Made by a program: the position numbers and the translations under genes. From NCBI RefSeq assembly GCF_017875315.1, contig NZ_JAGGMM010000003.1, positions 554,851 to 618,850 on the forward strand: a stretch of DNA of 64,000 nt, given 5' to 3'. The stretch's first letter is position 1; every line of letters starts with the position of its first letter. Below the pieces are notes generated by a model. It was not told the origin of the DNA, searched no databases, and saw nothing but the letters and a program-made list of their open reading frames with translations. Below, piece after piece: positions 43,422 to 53,099 of the stretch. Source of the stretch: Methanomicrobium sp. W14 (lineage in GTDB: Archaea > Halobacteriota > Methanomicrobia > Methanomicrobiales > Methanomicrobiaceae).

Positions 43422-43733
43422 TCAACTATTTTTTTTAAATGTATATACTTTACTTGAATCTTTTATGATATATCCCCTGATTTGCGTATTTTTCCATTCT
43501 TTTCCTGTATTAAAGAAGCCATAAATGGCGGTTATCCAGTAGAATCCGAACATTATAAGCATATAGATATTTTCTGTGAATGCACCTTCTAGAATCCAGA
43601 TAAAATTTCCAACAACCCAGCAGGCAAAGCCGACACGCCTAAACTCCGAACTTTTCGCAGCGACAAGGGCTGCACCCGATATTCCAAGGACGACCGCTGC
43701 ACTCATAATAATATCCGGAAGTATGATTGACAT
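43422..43733 (-). CDS. Small membrane protein with three to four helices, unknown
   Basis: 103 residues with helices near 5-22, 30-48 and 53-72 (LIMFGFYWITAIYGFF) and a charged C-terminus. The pattern resembles small PnuC-like or nucleoside-permease-like fragments found in plasmids and phages, but no binding motif is visible. It lies downstream of the HEPN operon on the same strand, separated by about 75 bases. Function unknown. Confidence 0.55.
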   Translation of the reverse strand: MSIILPDIIMSAAVVLGISGAALVAAKSSEFRRVGFACWVVGNFIWILEGAFTENIYMLIMFGFYWITAIYGFFNTGKEWKNTQIRGYIIKDSSKVYTFKKNS

Positions 43734-43808
43734 GAGAAAATATCATTGGAATTTTTGGTTATTAGGCAAAACGCGTGGAGGGTGAAAGTAAAAAAGATTC
43801 TTCGATAC

Positions 43809-44180
43809 TTAGTGATTTAATGATCGGATTATCTCATCTGCTTCTTTTAAGGAACCTTTCATGTTTGATTCAAGATTATACACAGTTTCATTATAGTCGG
43901 CTTCTTTACGCCACTGATGAAGACGTGATAACTTTCTTTTTATCTCAGATTTACCACTAGATTTATAAAATTCTCTAATCAAATGGTGTTCTTCTCCTGT
44001 GTTTTCAGGAATATATCCCATACAATCTTTTGCGTATGTCAGAGAGTACCCAAAAGCAGCATAATAGGCTCTACTTATTGAGCATCTGTATGCGGCCTCC
44101 TCTAAAGGCAAAGCTCCGTTTTCGGCCTGAGCCTTTAAAAATTTAGCAACATCCAGAAACTGCGACCAGCAAAAAATCAT
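43809..44180 (-). CDS. HEPN-domain protein
   Basis: 123 residues, all-helical. The family marks are the CSISRAYYAAFGYS helix, HHLIREFYKSSG and KLSRLHQWRKEADYN near the end. HEPN proteins are often RNases in toxin-antitoxin and abortive-infection systems. A possible Rx5H arrangement exists in RKLSRLH (around residues 87-93), though this is not the standard Rx4-6H context. It begins two bases after the 44183-44767 gene and is third in a tight operon led by a TIGR04255 gene. Confidence 0.75.
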   Translation of the reverse strand: MIFCWSQFLDVAKFLKAQAENGALPLEEAAYRCSISRAYYAAFGYSLTYAKDCMGYIPENTGEEHHLIREFYKSSGKSEIKRKLSRLHQWRKEADYNETVYNLESNMKGSLKEADEIIRSLNH

Positions 44181-44182
44181 TT

Positions 44183-44767
44183 TTATTGAAGAGGGGGTTT
44201 ATAGTCTGTTGTCAAAAGAAGCCATCCTGATTGATCAGCCAGTTCGGCCTCATATTCATCACAGATACTATCCATTTTTTCAATAATATCATCCACATAA
44301 TGCTCCTGACGGATATATATTGTCAGATACTTATCAGAGCTCTCGTTATCATTATATAATTCCAGAGATACTTGCGAATCTGCATTAAATTCTTCACAGG
44401 CCAGAAGACATGCATACAGAACAACATCAAACATTCCCGGATGTTTGGTGATATAATCTATAACACCTTCGGCGTTTTGAAGCCTCATTCCAAGATAATC
44501 AGCCAGATATAATAAAGTGGGTTCAATATTGTTATAACAGCTTGAACTGTCATACATATACTCTTCTGATTCCTTCTGGCCTAATATTTGTTCAAGATAC
44601 TCTGTATTTGTATCACTAAACAAACTTATCCAGAGAATCCGAAGTTTTGCCTGCAGTGAGTCACCACACTCTTCCGAATAATACTCTTCAGGATATATGT
44701 ATCGTTTCTGACTCCCGGTTCCATAACCGGAGAGAGAATTGGAATATAACATCTCAATCAGCCCCAT
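44183..44767 (-). CDS. Unknown protein between TIGR04255 and HEPN genes
   Basis: 194 residues, acidic, soluble, with no recognised family. It contains tyrosine- and serine-rich segments near the start (GYGTGSQKRYIYPEEYY) and a C-terminal half rich in aspartate and glutamate (DIIEKMDSICDEYEAEL). The start overlaps the TIGR04255 gene end by 14 bases and the stop is two bases from the HEPN gene. Translational coupling suggests that the three proteins form one functional unit. Confidence 0.65.
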   Translation of the reverse strand: MGLIEMLYSNSLSGYGTGSQKRYIYPEEYYSEECGDSLQAKLRILWISLFSDTNTEYLEQILGQKESEEYMYDSSSCYNNIEPTLLYLADYLGMRLQNAEGVIDYITKHPGMFDVVLYACLLACEEFNADSQVSLELYNDNESSDKYLTIYIRQEHYVDDIIEKMDSICDEYEAELADQSGWLLLTTDYKPPLQ

Positions 44768-45506
44768 TAAATAATGATTCCATTTTTTCTGTGATACAGC
44801 CCTTAAATATCTTTTTTATTTCAGTATGAGCATTTTCGGTCCAGATTATTGCATCACCGGGAGATATTAAACCCGGCTTTGCGGTGAAATAATCTGTTGT
44901 CAGCAAAAATGCCATTCCCTCTTTTTTTTCCGGTATTGCCCTTCCTAACTGCACCCTGCACATGTCGTTTTCTTTATTGAATGTAAAATCGCATCCCATA
45001 TTAAAATTTCCTACATTAAGATTTAGATTCTCCGGTATTTGTGGGTAAAATCTAAAGTAATCTTTTAAATCAGATAATTTCTCAGGGAGATCAATTTTAT
45101 TAACATATATTAATCCGATCCTTTCAATACCACGAACATCTGTCAGTTCATTTATTTTATTATATGCATAGCCGATCTTTTCCTTAAATATTTCCCAAGA
45201 AGGATATGGCTTCAAAGCGTTGACTGATATCATCCTTGGAGCGAGTTGAATAATGAATTTCCTCTCTTTATCAAGAAATAAAAATCTGTCATTTTGTTTA
45301 ATTTTCTGATTTCCCACTCCTTTTTTCCTAGGTTTTAACTCAAATTTTACCTCAAAATGATGCTCTTTTCTTATTTCTTTAATTGGAAATTCTGATTTTA
45401 TTATATCATATAGTTTGGAAGACAGATCATTATTCCATGCTGTTTCTTTTGAAAACCTGAATTCACATACAGCCTCTCTTATTGGAGAATTTTTATATTC
45501 AGTCAT
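44754..45506 (-). CDS. TIGR04255-family protein
   Basis: 250 residues. The start YKNSPIREAVCEFRFSKE is the hallmark of the TIGR04255 family, followed by VKFELKPRK, a DKERKFIIQLAPRMISVN stretch, GIERIGLIYVNKI and the C-terminal FLLTTDYFTAKPG with HTEIKKIFKGCITEKM. The function of the family is unknown, but members are often found in variable genome regions beside toxin-like genes. It heads a three-gene minus-strand operon with 44183 and 43809. Confidence 0.75.
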   Translation of the reverse strand: MTEYKNSPIREAVCEFRFSKETAWNNDLSSKLYDIIKSEFPIKEIRKEHHFEVKFELKPRKKGVGNQKIKQNDRFLFLDKERKFIIQLAPRMISVNALKPYPSWEIFKEKIGYAYNKINELTDVRGIERIGLIYVNKIDLPEKLSDLKDYFRFYPQIPENLNLNVGNFNMGCDFTFNKENDMCRVQLGRAIPEKKEGMAFLLTTDYFTAKPGLISPGDAIIWTENAHTEIKKIFKGCITEKMESLFNGAD

Positions 45507-45817
45507 TGGTTTTCACTTTTTTATTGATTGGAATATATTTCAATACACAACAGATATAATTATTCTTATTTTTCTGCATTTTTTCATAATAAATTTATTC
45601 CTAACTAAATCTCATCTCCAAACACCCCCCCTAAACTTTAAATCTGCCAATACTAACAAAATATTCAAGCGTTGGAAAATTCCGGGAACAGTTGAGACCG
45701 GGATTTAAATTTCTTTTAGTGATGACCAAATCCCCGCGGATTTTCTAAACGCCGCCTGAAGAATTAAAAAATCAGGTAAAAGATGCAAAAAAACCACCAT
45801 TAAACTTAGGTGAGACC
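45507..45817. other. Intergenic region between the HEPN operon and the replication operon
   Basis: About 310 AT-rich bases between divergent operons. No gene is seen. Promoters for both operons should lie here, but no single TATA box stands out in the AT-rich background. Confidence 0.4.
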
Positions 45818-46075
45818 ATGCAGAAAAAACCAAGAAATGTAACAAAAGAAGACATCGAAGCCTTTGAAAAGCAGTATCCTGCATATGGACATATCGGGAA
45901 AGTGATGCTTGAAGCAGGCATCTGGCGTCTTGTAGAATCGAAAAATGAACAGAATGACAAAACATGCGGCAGCCGGCACCAGTTTGATTTCCACAGCACC
46001 CTGTCGCCAACTGCCAACATACGTCTGTCTGATAAAAATATAAAACGTCCCCTCTCAGCTGAGGTGAAAAACTAA
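45818..46075 (+). CDS. Small protein, first gene of the replication operon
   Basis: 85 residues. The first 45 residues are helical and charged (NVTKEDIEAFEKQYPAYGHIGKVM); the rest is polar and probably disordered. It overlaps the next gene by one base (TAATG). Such short genes often precede primase-helicases in archaeal plasmids. No function can be assigned. Confidence 0.6.
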   Translation: MQKKPRNVTKEDIEAFEKQYPAYGHIGKVMLEAGIWRLVESKNEQNDKTCGSRHQFDFHSTLSPTANIRLSDKNIKRPLSAEVKN

Positions 46076-46344
46076 TGGCATCCGGAAAAAATTCTGCACC
46101 TAAAGCAGACACACCTTCCACTACTGCCGCTGCAGTCACAGAAAAAAACTCCCGAATCTATCCACTGTATCTGATACCCAGAGCTCTCAATGAAGTGATT
46201 CAGGAAAAAGGCGACACTCTTGAAACAATCTCTGTAAAAAGAACAGCCGGGCACTCTTACAGAGTTGATACCACAACCCGGATAGTAACCGGAGATAAAA
46301 ACAGAGACAACAAATCCGATTCAGGAGAGGACAGCGATGAATGA
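46075..46344 (+). CDS. Small protein, second gene of the replication operon
   Basis: 89 residues with a disordered, threonine- and alanine-rich start and a central RIYPLYLIPRALNEVIQEKG segment, then RTAGHSYRVDTTTRIVTG. Both ends overlap neighbouring genes: one base with 45818-46075 and eight with 46337-46696. It is probably a DNA-binding or accessory replication protein by position only. Confidence 0.6.
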   Translation: MASGKNSAPKADTPSTTAAAVTEKNSRIYPLYLIPRALNEVIQEKGDTLETISVKRTAGHSYRVDTTTRIVTGDKNRDNKSDSGEDSDE

Positions 46345-46696
46345 GCCATATTCCGGAATAATCCAGGGAGGAGGCCGTGGAAAGCTTGACATAATAATCG
46401 AAGATGAGCATTTTTACATCACCCCGGAGGATGTAAAAAACCTCATTTTTTACGGCAGGTCTGTTCCGGTTATGAAAAACCGCACTGAAAACAGCGATGA
46501 ATGGGCTGAAATTTTTGAGACTGAAATCGCCGGCCATGTAACAATGAACACAGCCGGAAGGTCTGTTCATGTTGTAACAGTGAGAGGCACATTCATAATC
46601 CCGCTCTTCTCTCTTCAGAAAGTAGCGAGGGGAGAGGTTGTTTCCGCACCGCTTTTTCAGATAATGCCGGACTTAAGGGGAGGCGTATTCCTTTGA
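46337..46696 (+). CDS. Small protein, third gene of the replication operon
   Basis: 119 residues, mostly beta: LDIIIEDEHFYITPEDVKNLIFYGRSVPV, then HVTMNTAGRSVHVVTVRGTFIIPLFSLQKVARGEV. I recall similar proteins from methanogen plasmids and integrated elements, without known function. The stop overlaps the TTG start of the primase-helicase gene by four bases, implying coupled translation and a role in the same process. Confidence 0.6.
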   Translation: MNEPYSGIIQGGGRGKLDIIIEDEHFYITPEDVKNLIFYGRSVPVMKNRTENSDEWAEIFETEIAGHVTMNTAGRSVHVVTVRGTFIIPLFSLQKVARGEVVSAPLFQIMPDLRGGVFL

Positions 46697-49600
46697 ATAC
46701 GGAATCACAGGAGAAGAGCAGCGAAAACAAAGCAGCACATGAGATTGAAAAGACAATCTCTGTTCTCTTCGACTCAGACAGTGTTGTTGAAGTCCGGGCG
46801 ATTAGTGACTATTCAGCCCATAGCGGTTACTTCGATGACCACAAACTGCTTGCAGAAAAGGCAGCTGTGGTTAGCAGGCTAAGCGATGTTTCCGGCGTTT
46901 ATGTGACACTAAACGAAATAAACCCGGACCTTCTTTCAAGGCGTGCAAACAGAATCAGAATGAAACTCTCAAAGAAAGACGCAACAACGGCCGACTCAGA
47001 CATCATAAGAAGAAGGTGGCTTCCGGTTGACCTTGATCCCCTGCGGCCGAGCGGTGTTTCATCATCTGATGCAGAGCACAAACTTGCACTGGAAAAGGCA
47101 GCGAAGATTAAGGAATGGTTATCTGAAGAAGGTTTTCCCGAACCGGTTTTTGCCGACTCCGGAAACGGTGCACACCTTCTTTACCGGATAGACCTTGAAA
47201 ACAGCGAAGAGTCAGCCGAGCTTGTAAAAAGATGCCTTGAAGTTCTTGATACATTCTTCTCTGACACTTCCGTAACAGTTGACACCGGCAACTTCAACGC
47301 TGCCAGAATCTGGAAGCTTTACGGAACGAAATCAAAGAAGGGCGATGATACCAATAAACGTCCTCACAGAGTTTCAAAGATATTATCAGCACCGGAACAG
47401 CCGCAGATAGTGACGAAAGAAACACTAAAAAAGCTTGCAGACCTTCTGCCAAAAGAGCCGGCCGGAAACGAAACAAAGACGGCAGGAAGAAATCAGAGCA
47501 GCAGCGATTACCGCAGAAGTGAAGGCAGCACCATAGACCTTGGCGAATGGCTCAGAAATTATGGGATTGCCATAAAGACAATCAAACCGTGGAGAGGCGG
47601 AATGATGTACAGTCTTTCTGAATGCCCTTTTTCGAGTGAGCATAAAGACGGTGCATTTGCAATCCAGTTTGAATCCGGCGCTATCTTTGCCGGATGCCAT
47701 CACAATTCATGCGGAAGCGGAGTTCAGAGGTGGCCGGAACTCCGGGCGATGTATGAGGGGAAGAAAAAAAGCAGCGGACTGTTTTCTGAAAAGAAGAACT
47801 CCGCTGCACTCGGAATCAAAAGGGAGAAGACAATAAAGAGCCTGAAAGAGTTGGGAAGTTCCTGCAGTAAAGCCGGACATAAAAGTTCTGACAATTCAGT
47901 TTTTCCCGATGCAGTCAGAGAGAAGGCCCTTGAAATTCTAAGGTCTGGAGATCCCCTGGCATTCATGCTTGACACATTCGCAAAGTTTCATGTCGGAGAC
48001 AGGACTGTTGCAGAATGTCTGATTATGTCTGTTGCCTCACAATCAGTTGAGAACACAAAGGGCCTGCATGTATCTGTTTCCGGAAATTCCGGCAAGGGGA
48101 AATCACATGCCTGCAATTCTATGCTAAAACTGATACCCGAAGACTACCGGCTTTCCGGAACGGTGAGTGATAAGGCACTATACTATAACCCTGACCTTCG
48201 GCCCGGAACTGTGTTTCTCTTCGATGATGTCAGTCTATCAGAAGATCTCCAGGAGGTCCTGAAGTCTGCGACAGCAAACTTCTGCGACAGAATCGAGCAT
48301 CAGACACTGACGACCGACAGGCAGCTTAAGATATGCAGCATCCCGGAACGGTGCGTCTGGTGGCTTGCCAAGGTTGAGTCGGTTGGAGATGATCAGGTCA
48401 TGAACAGAATGCTCACAACGTGGATTGATGACTCCGCAGAGCAGGATGAAAGGGTTCTTCTTCATATCAGAAGGACGGAAGCTTCAGAGGAAATTATCAG
48501 TTCCGAACCTGAAGAGGCTGAGGTCTGCCGCTGTATGTGGACGCTGCTAAAGGAAGAAAATGTCTATGTCTCAATTCCATTTGCAGAGAAGGTTCAGTTT
48601 TCAAACTCTGCGAACAGGCGTAATCCGGCAATTCTCTTTGATCTGATCAAGTGCCATGCCCTTTTATTCAGGATGCAGCGGGAGAGTTTCGGGCCGGCCG
48701 GAAGTGATGCCGGAGATGAAGCCGGCGGAGATAACGGAAGTGAGAGGGGTTTTGTTTCTGAAGAATCCCTGCCTGCAATTCGGGCAGACATTAATGACTT
48801 CATGGCGGCTGCAAGGATTTATGCACAGATTAACGGCGATAGCGGAGGACAGGAGACAAAGCTTACGAAGAATGAGGCCGCTGCTCTAAGCACTATCTGC
48901 AAAATGGGCTGGAAAGTTCTGACAATCGGGATGCTTCAGGAAGCAATGGGCATTTCATATCATCAGGCAAGAAGAATCTTTCAGGGATACTTTAACGGAG
49001 GAAATTCTTATTCAGGACTTCTTGAGAAGTGCCCTGCGATAAGTTTCATTGACGCAACTGTCTCTGAGGAGATGGATGGCTGCATGGTCCGCCGAAGAGA
49101 GAATCAGTTTTCATTTAGCTATGAGATTTACCACAGGTGGAATACCGGAAGTGTGGTCTGGATAGATGAGGGAAGTGAGCAGGGCGGAGATGATGACAAG
49201 AACAGCGGAGAAGGGAACAATGACGCCGATGGAGGCGATGACGGTGGGGACTTGGGAGAAGACTCCTCCCCGTCCGGGCCTTCTGATGTTTGCACTTTTG
49301 CACCATGTTTACACCACGTTTGCACTTCAAAAGTGCAAATGAAAGAAACGGAAATCTGCGAAGCTTCTGCCAATCCATTGGTAAATGATGAAACGCTTCT
49401 CTCTCTAAATAGTAGTTTGCACCAAAATTCAGGAACGGAGAAGCGGACAGTTGCGTTATCGTCTCCGGGTGCTTCTGTGTGTGTTTCCAAAATCAGTGCA
49501 AACGAAGTTGGAAAACAGGCAAAAGATAGTCAAAATAAGAAACAGAGTTATTATGGCGGCCCGTTTGGTTGCACTTCCAAAGTGCAAGTCAGTGTAAACC

Positions 49601-49815
49601 AGTGCAAAAGTGCAAATGAGAGCGGGTTTACTCTGCCGCTGCCGGGCGTTATGTGTGCAGCGGATTTTGAGAGAGTGAGTGTTGATGTCGGCCGGTGCGG
49701 TCTTTGCGATGAAGGGAAGGCGGTGTTTAGGTCTTGTGATCTGAAGCTTGCGATTTGTGAGAGGTGTTACGGGAGGCTTTTGAGAGAGGAGAATGGGAGG
49801 AAGGGGGTGAGTTAA
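46693..49815 (+). CDS. Large primase-helicase-like replication protein
   Basis: 1040 residues starting at TTG 46693. Residues 60-240 form an archaeo-eukaryotic primase-like domain: LPVDLDPLRPSG (two catalytic acids), ADSGNGAHLLYRI and NAARIWKLYGT. A zinc-finger-like stretch, CPFSSEHKDG with FAGCHHNSC, follows near 315-345. The helicase-type ATPase has Walker A VSGNSGKGKSH (about 460) and Walker B VFLFDDVS. Then come a winged-helix-like segment, an acidic glycine-rich linker and a C-terminal zinc ribbon (CGLCDEGKAVF, ICERCYGRLL). It should prime and unwind element DNA in replication, together with Orc1/Cdc6 at 57292. It is the last gene of a four-gene overlapping operon. Confidence 0.82.
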   Translation: MNTESQEKSSENKAAHEIEKTISVLFDSDSVVEVRAISDYSAHSGYFDDHKLLAEKAAVVSRLSDVSGVYVTLNEINPDLLSRRANRIRMKLSKKDATTADSDIIRRRWLPVDLDPLRPSGVSSSDAEHKLALEKAAKIKEWLSEEGFPEPVFADSGNGAHLLYRIDLENSEESAELVKRCLEVLDTFFSDTSVTVDTGNFNAARIWKLYGTKSKKGDDTNKRPHRVSKILSAPEQPQIVTKETLKKLADLLPKEPAGNETKTAGRNQSSSDYRRSEGSTIDLGEWLRNYGIAIKTIKPWRGGMMYSLSECPFSSEHKDGAFAIQFESGAIFAGCHHNSCGSGVQRWPELRAMYEGKKKSSGLFSEKKNSAALGIKREKTIKSLKELGSSCSKAGHKSSDNSVFPDAVREKALEILRSGDPLAFMLDTFAKFHVGDRTVAECLIMSVASQSVENTKGLHVSVSGNSGKGKSHACNSMLKLIPEDYRLSGTVSDKALYYNPDLRPGTVFLFDDVSLSEDLQEVLKSATANFCDRIEHQTLTTDRQLKICSIPERCVWWLAKVESVGDDQVMNRMLTTWIDDSAEQDERVLLHIRRTEASEEIISSEPEEAEVCRCMWTLLKEENVYVSIPFAEKVQFSNSANRRNPAILFDLIKCHALLFRMQRESFGPAGSDAGDEAGGDNGSERGFVSEESLPAIRADINDFMAAARIYAQINGDSGGQETKLTKNEAAALSTICKMGWKVLTIGMLQEAMGISYHQARRIFQGYFNGGNSYSGLLEKCPAISFIDATVSEEMDGCMVRRRENQFSFSYEIYHRWNTGSVVWIDEGSEQGGDDDKNSGEGNNDADGGDDGGDLGEDSSPSGPSDVCTFAPCLHHVCTSKVQMKETEICEASANPLVNDETLLSLNSSLHQNSGTEKRTVALSSPGASVCVSKISANEVGKQAKDSQNKKQSYYGGPFGCTSKVQVSVNQCKSANESGFTLPLPGVMCAADFERVSVDVGRCGLCDEGKAVFRSCDLKLAICERCYGRLLREENGRKGVS

Positions 49816-49940
49816 AATAATGAAAAAATATCTGATTTAAAATTTATTATGGTAGAAAATGCTTTTCTCATCCCTCTTTTTAATTCAAATAAAAGATATG
49901 TGGGTTTTTACAATTCCTCAGTGAGATAACTCTTATGCAG

Positions 49941-52900
49941 TCATAGATTCTCGGGAATCTCTATGTCATAGCCACCATGCAAAATAAAATCCTGAAGGAG
50001 ATTGTGTATTTTTACGTTGATTTTGAAATCAGGAATGTTACTGCCTTCCAGCGCTCTGAAATAGTTCCGAGCTTTCTCTTTATCAACTGAATGTTCTAAC
50101 TCTGTAAAACGTCCATATTCGTCGATATTTGCTTCATTTACCTTTGCAGTCATGATCTCTATAAGCAGAGAGGTATTTAATCCAAATATTGAGGATATAC
50201 GGGATATCTGGTCATTTTTCTCATATGCCTGGTACTGAGCAATATATTCCCTGAATGTCTTGCCGCTCTCCAGCTTCAAGTCACCTCTCTCCACATCATG
50301 GAGGATGTGTTCTGCATGTTTCTGTTCTTCCTGGGTGAGGGTTGCAAATGATTTGTGCAGTTCATCTAAGATGGTTTGTCGCTCTTCTTCTGTAAGATTA
50401 GGTTGGTCTAAGGATCTACAGTACTTGTCAAAGTTAGCGTTCATGTAGTCAACGTCGATGGCACCAGTGTTGATTTCGGTGAGATAGCCATCAATTTCGA
50501 AGGGGATGTCAGCTGTTTCTCCTCCGCCTGCAGCATCTCCGAAGAGTTCTTTGTAACGGAGTGCCAGGATAAGATAGATGGTTTCATCGAACTGCAGATT
50601 CACAGTTGTTTTTGGTTTGCCGCTCCCATGTCCGAATTCATAGGTGAGTTGCTTCCAAGTGAAACCCTGAAGTTTTGCGGCTTCGAGGCGAAGGTTGAGA
50701 TCTTTGAAGAGTTTGGCAAATTTCCTGCGGGACGGTATGTCGTCAGGAATTGTGATAAAGTTTGAAATTCCGGCATTTTCAAAGAGGGTTTCTATGTCGG
50801 TATAGAGTTTGTTGAGTTCGTTAATGTTTTCTTCGAGTTTATCTACGAAGAATCCTAAGACTTTTTCTCCTGAATAGAGTTTGACGGCTTCTTTGATGTT
50901 CCTCTCCATTGTGTGGGGTTTTCGGTAGTATCTGATGATACCGAAGGGTTTTTCGGGACCGAAGAGACGATTTGTGCGGGAAAATGCCTGGATGATTTGT
51001 TCATACTTCTGAATTTTGTCCAGATATACGGTATTTATCCATTTGGAGTCAAATCCGGTGAGCATCTGGTCTACGACGATTAAGAGGTGAATCTGTTCTT
51101 CGGGGTCGGTTTGAATTCTGGTGTAGGGTTCTTTGTGAGCGAATCTTGCGGAGATGTCTTTTTTGAAGAGGTGATGATCTTTGAGGGTAAATTTTGTTTG
51201 GTAGCGTTTGTTGTAGTCATCCAGGATTTCAACAAGTCCGTCTTCTTTGATTTCAAATCCGTCGGTATTGTCGATGTTTGGATCAAATAATGCAGTTATT
51301 TTGAGGTCAGGATTTGTTTGTTTAATGAGACGGTAATAGTCGATTGCTTCGTTGATGCTGCTTGTTGCAAAGATGGCATGGAATTTTCCGCCGCGGCTTA
51401 GCCGGGTCCAGTTTTCGAGGATGTCTTCAACGACTTTCTGCTGGTGTTCGATTCTTAGGTACTGAGTTTTTGGGAGGTAGTCTTCGATGCCTTTGACATA
51501 TTTCCCGTCGCTTCCTTCATAGCCTGCCATTTTGACTTTGGAGGCGTCCATGTAATAGTAGTATTTTTGGCTTTTTTTAGGGTCGCTCAGGACATCTTCA
51601 ATGCTTTCTGCTTTTGCTTTGTATAGAGCGACAGCGGTTCTGACGTCTGTATCTTTGTGTGTTGATACTTTGTAGAGGTCGAATCCAAGGACGTTTTTGT
51701 CACGAATGCCGTCTGCAATACTATATCGGTGAAGTTCGTTGCCAAAGAGGGTGGCTGTGGTATTGAATTTTTTCTGGTTTTCTTCGTAGATGGGGGTGCC
51801 GGTGAATCCGAAGAAGAGGGCGTCGGGGAAGGCTTCACGGATTTTTCTGCGCATGTCGCCGAAGGTCGAGCGATGGGCTTCGTCAACAATGATAACGATG
51901 CGTTTTGTGTTGAGTTGATCGATAAGAGATTTGCTGACACTGCTTTCTTCGGAGATGTTGCTCATTTTCTGAATGGAGGTTACGATGAGGGTGTCTTGCG
52001 GGTTGCTGCTTTTGAGTTTTGCGATGAGAACCTGGGTGTCTTCGGTTCCCTGGACGGATTGGTTTTCACTGGTAAAATTTTTGTATTCTCTGAGCGATTG
52101 GGTACCGAGTTCGATTCTGTCTACGAGGAATATGACTTTGTCGGCATCTTTTGAGGTTGCGATGAGCTGAGCGGATTTGAAACTGGTGAGGGTTTTGCCG
52201 CTTCCGGTTGTGTGGCCGATGTAGCCGCCGAGCGGGTTTGATTCTCCCCAGTGGTGTTGTGCGACCCGGTCGGATATGGCGTTTGCAGCGTAGTACTGGT
52301 AACTTCTGAGGACTTTGAGGTTGCCGTCTGATTCATCGGCGACGGTATAAAATCCAATGAGCTGGTGAGCCATGGGTATGGAGAGGAGGGAGTCGGCAAT
52401 ATCTTTCCAGTCGTTGATTGATTCGTTGTTGAAGTCTGCCCAATGGAAGTAAAAGTCTTTGTTGAATATGCCGTCAGTCCCGGGATTGGCAAAATACACG
52501 GTTTCTTCCGGCGTCATGGCGACGAAGACTTGGATGAGGGAGAAGAGGCCGGTGAAGATATTTTCGTGCGAGTATTTTTCTATCTGGGTGTATGCCTGAC
52601 TTACATGGATGCCGCTTCGTTTGAGCTCGAGGTGGATGACGGGCATGCCGTTGATTAAAAGCATGAGGTCTCCGCGTCGGTTGTTGAGGATGGGAGATGG
52701 GGTTGTAAACTGGGGCTGTTGTGCTATCTGATAGGTGCTTTGCCCGGCGGCGATTTCCTGTCGGTCGTAGATTTTGAGGCTGATTTCCTTTCCGAGGTGG
52801 GCTACGTCGTCAGGGTTGTCACGTTTAACGGATATGGTCTTTCCGTTTATAAATCCGTTGAGGTTGACGGGGGTTTTGAGAAGAATTATTTGTTCAAGGA

Positions 52901-53099
52901 TCTGCTGCATTTCCCCGTCGGTTAAGGGATATCCATTTAAGCGGTCTATGCCGTTGTTGTTCTGGAGGAGGATGTTTTTCCAGTTTTCAATGAGTTCTTT
53001 TTCTGTTGAATATTTGAGGACGGGAAGTTCTCCCCAGCCTTTCCGTTTGAGGGCTGAGATTAAGGCTTCTTCAAATTCGGCTTCGGTTTGGAATGTCAT
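49941..53099 (-). CDS. hsdR: Type I restriction enzyme, R subunit
   Basis: 1052 residues, normal for HsdR. The N-terminal nuclease domain has GDLMLLINGMPVIHLELKRSG with the catalytic ExK (ELK). The translocase has Walker A HTTGSGKTLTSFK, Walker B VDEAHRS, ATP-linked GFTGTPI and motif VI QAFSRTNRLFG. The C-terminal helical domain binds the methylase core. It overlaps hsdS by four bases. It translocates and cuts unmethylated DNA when joined to HsdM and HsdS. All motifs look intact, so the system should be active. Confidence 0.95.
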   Translation of the reverse strand: MTFQTEAEFEEALISALKRKGWGELPVLKYSTEKELIENWKNILLQNNNGIDRLNGYPLTDGEMQQILEQIILLKTPVNLNGFINGKTISVKRDNPDDVAHLGKEISLKIYDRQEIAAGQSTYQIAQQPQFTTPSPILNNRRGDLMLLINGMPVIHLELKRSGIHVSQAYTQIEKYSHENIFTGLFSLIQVFVAMTPEETVYFANPGTDGIFNKDFYFHWADFNNESINDWKDIADSLLSIPMAHQLIGFYTVADESDGNLKVLRSYQYYAANAISDRVAQHHWGESNPLGGYIGHTTGSGKTLTSFKSAQLIATSKDADKVIFLVDRIELGTQSLREYKNFTSENQSVQGTEDTQVLIAKLKSSNPQDTLIVTSIQKMSNISEESSVSKSLIDQLNTKRIVIIVDEAHRSTFGDMRRKIREAFPDALFFGFTGTPIYEENQKKFNTTATLFGNELHRYSIADGIRDKNVLGFDLYKVSTHKDTDVRTAVALYKAKAESIEDVLSDPKKSQKYYYYMDASKVKMAGYEGSDGKYVKGIEDYLPKTQYLRIEHQQKVVEDILENWTRLSRGGKFHAIFATSSINEAIDYYRLIKQTNPDLKITALFDPNIDNTDGFEIKEDGLVEILDDYNKRYQTKFTLKDHHLFKKDISARFAHKEPYTRIQTDPEEQIHLLIVVDQMLTGFDSKWINTVYLDKIQKYEQIIQAFSRTNRLFGPEKPFGIIRYYRKPHTMERNIKEAVKLYSGEKVLGFFVDKLEENINELNKLYTDIETLFENAGISNFITIPDDIPSRRKFAKLFKDLNLRLEAAKLQGFTWKQLTYEFGHGSGKPKTTVNLQFDETIYLILALRYKELFGDAAGGGETADIPFEIDGYLTEINTGAIDVDYMNANFDKYCRSLDQPNLTEEERQTILDELHKSFATLTQEEQKHAEHILHDVERGDLKLESGKTFREYIAQYQAYEKNDQISRISSIFGLNTSLLIEIMTAKVNEANIDEYGRFTELEHSVDKEKARNYFRALEGSNIPDFKINVKIHNLLQDFILHGGYDIEIPENL

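Noticed and set aside
45705..46139. Minus-strand open frame of 144 codons at the start of the replication operon
   Set aside because: It overlaps two genes with overlapping, coupled starts on the other strand and has a cysteine- and phenylalanine-rich noise composition.
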